Source: Photobacterium rosenbergii (GTDB taxonomy: Bacteria; Pseudomonadota; Gammaproteobacteria; Enterobacterales; Vibrionaceae). Taken from it: a stretch of DNA of 47,324 bases. Shown here piece by piece: positions 43,256 to 47,324 of the stretch (within the stretch, counting starts at the first letter, position 1; every line of letters begins with the position of its first letter). Where the stretch lies: contig NZ_PYMB01000029.1 in assembly GCF_003026455.1 (NCBI RefSeq), positions 1 through 47,324 of the forward strand, given 5' to 3'. Both the position numbers and the translations under genes were made by a program. Below the pieces are notes generated by a model. The model was not told the origin of the DNA, did not search any database, and saw only the letters and a list, made by a program, of their open reading frames with translations.

Positions 43256-45091
43256 ATGAAAAACATGCTCAACATTTCAGCTGTCGCGTTACTTACCGCA
43301 CTCGGTAGTTACGTGCAGGCAGCAGAGTTACCTGCTGGTTTGACATGGGAGTCAAACATGGAAGAGCCTTTGTTTGCTTCTTCAAAAGCCAAGTTTGGTG
43401 GCACCTTACGTACCCATATGGCGAGCTTCCCACAGACGCTGCGCAGTGTTGGTCCGGATTCAAACTCTGGGCTGCGCCATTACTTTATGGATGGGGTACC
43501 GAAATTGGCTGCCCGTCACCCGAATACCGGAAAGTGGATCCCACAGCTTGCCCGAGAGTGGGCGTTTGGTGATGACAACCAAACGGTTTACTTCAAACTG
43601 GATCCCAAAGCCCGCTGGTCTGACGGCGAAATGGTGACCGCCGATGATTACTTGTTCATGTTGAAGTACTACCGCTCTAAAGATATCGTTTCGCCGTGGT
43701 ATAACGACTTTTTCACCAACAAAATCCAGGATGTCGTAAAGTTTGATGACTTCACTATTGCCGTTAAGTCCGCAGTGAAACTGACCGATGATGAGTTGAT
43801 GCTGCAGATAAACCTGCCAAGCAACGGCCTTCAACCTCGTCCTGAGCACTTCTTTAAGCCCAAAAAAGACGAGAACAATGACGGTATCGATGATGACTTC
43901 GTCCGCCGCTACAACTTCAAAAGTGAGCCGACGACCGGGCCTTATTACATGGATAAGGTCAAAAAAGGCAAGAGCGTGACCTTCAAGCATGTCGGAGAAG
44001 ACTGGTGGGGGTACAGCAACCGTTACTACCAAAACCGCTACAATGTGGAAAAAGTCCGCTTCACCGTGATCCGTGATAGCGATATTGCTCGCAAGCACTT
44101 TGAAAAAGGCAATCTCGATACGTTCGGACTGGTACTGCCAAGCCTGTGGCATGAAAAAGCCAATACCAAACCGTACCAGGATGGTTATATCCATAAGTTT
44201 TGGGGGTTCAACCAGGTTGTACAGGGGGCGGGTGGATTGTGGATGAACACAGCCCAACCAATGCTGGATGACCGTAATGTGCGTGCGGGTGTGACATATG
44301 CGACGGATTTTGATGGCATGATTGCTAATGTGCTGCGAGGTGATTATTCGCGTAAGCCGCACGGTATGGGCTTCGGCCATGGCGGTTATGACCGTAGTGA
44401 CAATAAACCGCCGGTATTCGATCCTAAACTGGCGGCAGAGTATTTTGACAAGGCAGGCTTTGACAAGATTGGTCCGGACGGTATCCGGGTCAACGAGAAG
44501 GGTAACCGGTTGAGTTTTGCGATTACCTATAGCTTCCAGCCTCATACCCCTCGAATTGCTTATCTCAAAGAGCAGGCAAAGCAAGCAGGTCTAGAATTCA
44601 CCTTGAACCTGATCGATGGCTCTTCTGCTTTTAAATATGTGCTAGAGAAGAAACACGACTTGGCCTTCCTCAATATGAGTGGTGGGGAGATCCCGGCTTA
44701 CTGGGAATACCTACATTCTGTAAATGCCAAGCCGCAAACCAACAACCATACCAACTACCGGTCTCCAGAAATGGATGAGTTGATTGATAGCTATAGCAAA
44801 GAATTCGATCTGGAAAAGAAGCAGGCCATTTCCCATCAAATCCAGAAAATCGTTACGGATGAATACCTGATTGTCCCTGGATATATGGTGCCATACACCC
44901 GTGAAGGGTACTGGCGTTGGATGAAGTATCCTTCTCCCGCTATGACAAAAAATACCGAAGTCATGTTCTCTGTGGTTGACCTGGCCACCTTCTGGATTGA
45001 TGAAGATGAAAAAAAAGCCACGCAATCAGCCATGAAAAAAGGCAAAACGTTCGAGCCGATCACAGTGATCGATGATGCCTATAAGCTTTAA
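43256..45091 (+). CDS. Peptide ABC transporter periplasmic binding protein (SBP family 5)
   Basis: A 611-residue binding protein of the SBP_bac_5 family. Signal peptide residues 1-23 (ending VQAA) precede ELPAGLTWES. YFKLDPKARWSDGEMVTADDY is the usual SBP5 motif. About residues 205-214 read DENNDGIDDD, a D-x-N-x-DG-x-x-D calcium-loop pattern not typical of the family. ATG 43256 is preferred (AAGGA 8 bases upstream). YejA-like in length. The ligand is probably a peptide; opines and other SBP5 ligands are possible. Confidence 0.9.
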   Translation: MKNMLNISAVALLTALGSYVQAAELPAGLTWESNMEEPLFASSKAKFGGTLRTHMASFPQTLRSVGPDSNSGLRHYFMDGVPKLAARHPNTGKWIPQLAREWAFGDDNQTVYFKLDPKARWSDGEMVTADDYLFMLKYYRSKDIVSPWYNDFFTNKIQDVVKFDDFTIAVKSAVKLTDDELMLQINLPSNGLQPRPEHFFKPKKDENNDGIDDDFVRRYNFKSEPTTGPYYMDKVKKGKSVTFKHVGEDWWGYSNRYYQNRYNVEKVRFTVIRDSDIARKHFEKGNLDTFGLVLPSLWHEKANTKPYQDGYIHKFWGFNQVVQGAGGLWMNTAQPMLDDRNVRAGVTYATDFDGMIANVLRGDYSRKPHGMGFGHGGYDRSDNKPPVFDPKLAAEYFDKAGFDKIGPDGIRVNEKGNRLSFAITYSFQPHTPRIAYLKEQAKQAGLEFTLNLIDGSSAFKYVLEKKHDLAFLNMSGGEIPAYWEYLHSVNAKPQTNNHTNYRSPEMDELIDSYSKEFDLEKKQAISHQIQKIVTDEYLIVPGYMVPYTREGYWRWMKYPSPAMTKNTEVMFSVVDLATFWIDEDEKKATQSAMKKGKTFEPITVIDDAYKL

Positions 45092-45103
45092 GGTCAGTAG
45101 CGT

Positions 45104-45970
45104 ATGCAAGATGATGTGATTTTAAGTGTGCGTGATTTGGAAACGGAGTTCACCACGGATGATGGGGTCGTCAAAATTCTCCATGGCGTCAGTTTTGATG
45201 TCCGTATGGGCAGGACGTTGGGGATTGTTGGCGAGTCAGGCTGTGGCAAAAGTGTCACCGCAATGTCGATCATGGGCCTGCTGCCGAAACCCTACGGAAA
45301 AGTCGTGGGCGGTAAAATCCTATATCGCGGCACAGACTTGGTAACCTTGCCCCCCCAAGAAATGTATGCCATGCGGGGTAACCGTATCGCGATGATTTTC
45401 CAAGATCCGATGACCGCGCTCAATCCCGTGCATTCGATAGGTAGCCAGTTAAATGAAGTGCTCGAACTACACCGGCCAGAATTAAGTCGGAGGCAGAGAA
45501 GCCAGTACTCTCTTGAAATGCTCAAGAAGGTCAAAATTCCGATGCCGGAAAAAAGGCTAAAGGAGTATCCACATAATTTATCAGGCGGCATGCGCCAGCG
45601 TGTCATGATCGCCATGGCACTGGCATGTAAACCTGACATACTTATTTGTGATGAGCCAACAACGGCGCTGGATGTAACGGTGCAGGCTTCGATACTGGAG
45701 TTGATCTATGAGCTTCAACTGGATACTGGGATGTCTGTGATCTTCATTACTCATGATCTCGGGGTTGTGGCAGAGATCTGTGATGATGTTGCCGTAATGT
45801 ATGGGGGCAAATTGGTGGAGTTTGCCGATATCTTTGAGTTGTTCGATAACCCACAGCACCCTTATACCGAGCGACTGATGGGGTTAATGCCAAGTTTGGA
45901 TAGCGAACCCAAACAGCCCATAGAGATTAAACCTATAGATATCACCTTGTTCCCTGAATTTAAGGGCTAG
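45104..45970 (+). CDS. Peptide ABC transporter ATPase (DppD-like, short)
   Basis: A 288-residue ATPase. Walker A GESGCGKS (43-50), QDPMTALNP Q-loop, NLSGGMRQR signature and ICDEPTTALDVT Walker B are intact. Canonical DppD/OppD proteins are about 320-335 residues and carry a C-terminal cysteine-containing extension; here the chain stops soon after PYTERLMGLMPSL and lacks those cysteines. In YejF the two ATPase halves are fused; here they are separate genes. AAGG precedes the ATG. Confidence 0.92.
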   Translation: MQDDVILSVRDLETEFTTDDGVVKILHGVSFDVRMGRTLGIVGESGCGKSVTAMSIMGLLPKPYGKVVGGKILYRGTDLVTLPPQEMYAMRGNRIAMIFQDPMTALNPVHSIGSQLNEVLELHRPELSRRQRSQYSLEMLKKVKIPMPEKRLKEYPHNLSGGMRQRVMIAMALACKPDILICDEPTTALDVTVQASILELIYELQLDTGMSVIFITHDLGVVAEICDDVAVMYGGKLVEFADIFELFDNPQHPYTERLMGLMPSLDSEPKQPIEIKPIDITLFPEFKG

Positions 45971-45994
45971 GCTGAGCGACAAAGAGAGGATGTA

Positions 45995-46831
45995 ATGACC
46001 GAGCTACTAAGGATAGAAAATCTCAAGCAGCACTTTGTCTCGGGCAAGGGGATATTCAAAAGAGGCTACACCGTTAAAGCCGTCGACGGGGTATCTTTCT
46101 CTATTTCTCAGGGGGAAACTCTCGGGCTGGTGGGAGAGTCAGGTTGTGGTAAGAGCACACTTGGACGGACGATCCTCAAACTCTATGAGCCAACCGAAGG
46201 TAAGATTTACTTTGAAGGCAAAGATATTACCCGGCTCTCTACCAGAGAAATGCGTCCGCTACGTAAGGAGCTACAAATTATCTTTCAAGATCCGATGGAG
46301 TCGCTTAACCAGCGCCACACTATAGGTATGATTTTGGAAGAGCCTTTTATCATCCACAATATCGGCACACCCGTTGAACGGAAGCAATGGGTGAATGAGC
46401 TATTGGTGAAAGTCGGTTTGCCTGAAGAAGCCGCTAATCGGTATCCCCATGAGTTCTCGGGAGGGCAACGACAACGAATAGGGATAGCCCGGGCTATTGC
46501 ACTTAAACCTAGGCTACTTATTTGCGATGAATCAGTATCGGCTCTCGATGTCTCGGTTCAGGCCCAGATCCTCAACTTACTGCTGCAGCTCCAGCAGGAG
46601 ATGAACCTAGCGATTATCTTCATTTCCCATGATCTCTCGGTGGTTAAGCATATCTCCGATCGGGTTGCGGTAATGTATTTCGGCAAAATCGTTGAAATGG
46701 GCGATGCAAGGGAGATTTATGCCAACCCGCAAGCGGAATACACCAAGAAATTACTCTCGGCAATCCCTATCACTCACCCTAAAGATAGGAAACGTAAGAG
46801 GCGAACGGGTAATAGCTCCAATGTAGCGTAA
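45995..46831 (+). CDS. Peptide ABC transporter ATPase (DppF-like)
   Basis: A 278-residue ATPase starting MTELLRIENLKQHF. Walker A GESGCGKST (47-55), QDPMESLNQ Q-loop, EFSGGQRQRIGIARA signature and Walker B LLICDESVSALDVS. The Pro usual after the catalytic Glu is Ser here (DES for DEP). Partner of the upstream ATPase in a heterodimer. GAGAGGA precedes the ATG. A terminator 16 bases past the stop ends the operon. Confidence 0.93.
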   Translation: MTELLRIENLKQHFVSGKGIFKRGYTVKAVDGVSFSISQGETLGLVGESGCGKSTLGRTILKLYEPTEGKIYFEGKDITRLSTREMRPLRKELQIIFQDPMESLNQRHTIGMILEEPFIIHNIGTPVERKQWVNELLVKVGLPEEAANRYPHEFSGGQRQRIGIARAIALKPRLLICDESVSALDVSVQAQILNLLLQLQQEMNLAIIFISHDLSVVKHISDRVAVMYFGKIVEMGDAREIYANPQAEYTKKLLSAIPITHPKDRKRKRRTGNSSNVA

Positions 46832-46847
46832 TGGGGTAATTGAAAAG

Positions 46848-46873
46848 CGGAGCGTTAATTACGCTCCGTTTTT
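46848..46873 (+). terminator. Terminator of the peptide transporter operon
   Basis: CGGAGCGT (46848-46855), loop TAATT, ACGCTCCG (46861-46868), then TTTTT. Confidence 0.92.
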
Positions 46874-46935
46874 CATTTTTATTTATTACTCTCTGTGTCA
46901 TTCAAGCTGGTTTTTACTCAAAATAAATGGCTTTG

Positions 46936-46950
46936 GGTTAAAAAGTAATC
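46936..46950 (+). promoter_or_regulatory. Fis-like site upstream of rrn P1
   Basis: GGTTAAAAAGTAATC fits the degenerate Fis core G-N2-YR-N5-YR-N2-C. Its centre is about 80 bases before the predicted rrn start, where Fis sites activate E. coli rrn P1. Confidence 0.4.
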
Positions 46951-46988
46951 GAACGGCTTGTTTGGGGCAATTTTTGTTGATTTAGGCC

Positions 46989-47016
46989 TTGTCAGGGTGA
47001 ATCAAGTCTCTATAAT
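46989..47016 (+). promoter_or_regulatory. rrn P1 promoter
   Basis: TTGTCA (46989-46994), a 16-base spacer, TATAAT (47011-47016), then GCCGCCTC. The hexamers, the short spacer and the GC-rich discriminator are the same as in E. coli rrnB P1 style promoters, the classic targets of ppGpp/DksA. An A/T-rich stretch upstream (46970-46985) could be an UP element. Confidence 0.88.
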
Positions 47017-47068
47017 GCCGCCTCACTGATACGGAGAACGGCAACTTAAGTCGCTAACCAATCAGTAT

Positions 47069-47080
47069 TGTTCTTTAACA
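47069..47080 (+). promoter_or_regulatory. rrn boxA antitermination site
   Basis: TGTTCTTTAACA differs at one base from E. coli boxA (TGCTCTTTAACA). It is the NusB/S10 loading site in the rRNA leader. It sits in a small dyad, ATTGTT-CTTT-AACAAT (47067-47082). The leader to 47210 also has GATAC-TTCG-GTATC (47158-47171). The 379-base gap from 46832 to 47210 contains no gene. Confidence 0.85.
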
Positions 47081-47210
47081 ATTTGACCATGCAATCTGTG
47101 TGGGCACTCGTGAAATGATAGTCAAAAAGATTTATCAGTGAGCTGAGTGACCAAATTGATACTTCGGTATCAGCACAGTCAATTTATCAGTAATCACTGA
47201 GCCAAAACTT

Positions 47211-47324
47211 TAATTGAAGAGTTTGATCATGGCTCAGATTGAACGCTGGCGGCAGGCCTAACACATGCAAGTCGAGCGGCAGCGACATAAACAATCCTTC
47301 GGGTGCGTCTATGGGCGGCGAGCG
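47211..47324 (+). rRNA. 16S ribosomal RNA, 5' end only (cut by window edge)
   Basis: AATTGAAGAGTTTGATCATG starts at 47212, the universal 16S 5' end, followed by GCTCAGATTGAACGCTGGCG. The mature end is placed at about 47211 by aligning the U4-U5-G6 of E. coli. About 114 bases, up to and into the V1 hairpin (tip CCTTCGGG), are present. Confidence 0.97.

Noticed and set aside
43460..44584. A 374-codon open frame opposite the peptide-binding protein gene
   Set aside because: It is the antisense of an intact SBP5 gene, with unlikely composition (rich in His, Ile, Val) and no family resemblance.
47270..47320. A-C mismatch in the 16S V1 stem as a sign of collapsed rrn copies
   Set aside because: One odd pair in a variable helix is within normal variation and similar internal loops occur in Vibrio V1; it cannot be judged from one sequence.

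Overview
This window is a stretch of gamma-proteobacterial chromosome from the family Vibrionaceae. The family call rests on the proteins and on the gene order glnD-map-rpsB-tsf-pyrH-frr-uppS-cdsA-dxr-rseP-bamA-skp-lpxD-fabZ-lpxA-lpxB-rnhB-dnaE-accA-tilS. The small families present (YaeH, YaeP, YqcA/YqcC/TruC, DUF3301, DUF3549, DUF4250) and the start of the 16S gene fit it too. The V1 region of the 16S looks more like Photobacterium, Grimontia or Enterovibrio than classical Vibrio, but I cannot fix the genus by eye. The window starts inside the last codons of an IS3-family transposase and ends about 114 bases into a 16S rRNA gene. It may therefore be a whole assembly contig bounded by two repeated elements.

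Layout. (1) 1-170: IS3-family right end, then five copies of a heptamer. (2) 170-3420: DUF3301 and DUF3549 genes (minus), then yqcC-truC-yqcA (plus). (3) 3523-7640: yaeH, glnD and map, all minus. (4) 7770-27581: a long plus-strand housekeeping block. It covers translation (rpsB, tsf, frr), UMP kinase, isoprenoid and phospholipid synthesis (dxr, uppS, cdsA), the sigma-E protease RseP, outer-membrane assembly (bamA, skp), lipid A synthesis (lpxD, fabZ, lpxA, lpxB), DNA replication and repair (rnhB, dnaE) and fatty-acid synthesis (accA). (5) 27690-30939: tilS, a small periplasmic cytochrome c and a tryptophan permease with TrpR/TyrR-like sites. (6) 31047-36794 (minus): DUF4250, yaeP, a diguanylate cyclase, a patatin-like phospholipase, an unrecognised small gene, proS and trmO. 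(7) 36864-37337: a rpmE2-rpmJ2 pair of zinc-free ribosomal proteins behind Fur/Zur-like dyads. (8) 37434-40259 (minus): metNIQ with an upstream MetJ box. (9) 40392-46873: gmhB, then a five-gene peptide ABC transporter. (10) 46936-47324: an rrn control region (P1, Fis-like site, boxA) and the 16S start.

Almost every gene belongs to a known family, and I found no convincing undescribed multi-gene system. The points most worth a second look are regulatory: a multibranched RNA leader before rpsB; terminator-like hairpins at consecutive gene junctions from rpsB to cdsA; a 13-base inverted repeat enclosing the dnaE promoter; two adjacent dyads before rpmE2; TyrR and TrpR sites before mtr; and a MetJ array before metN. 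Four well-conserved genes (cdsA, skp, fabZ, gmhB) appear to start with TTG. No CRISPR array, prophage or tRNA gene was seen.
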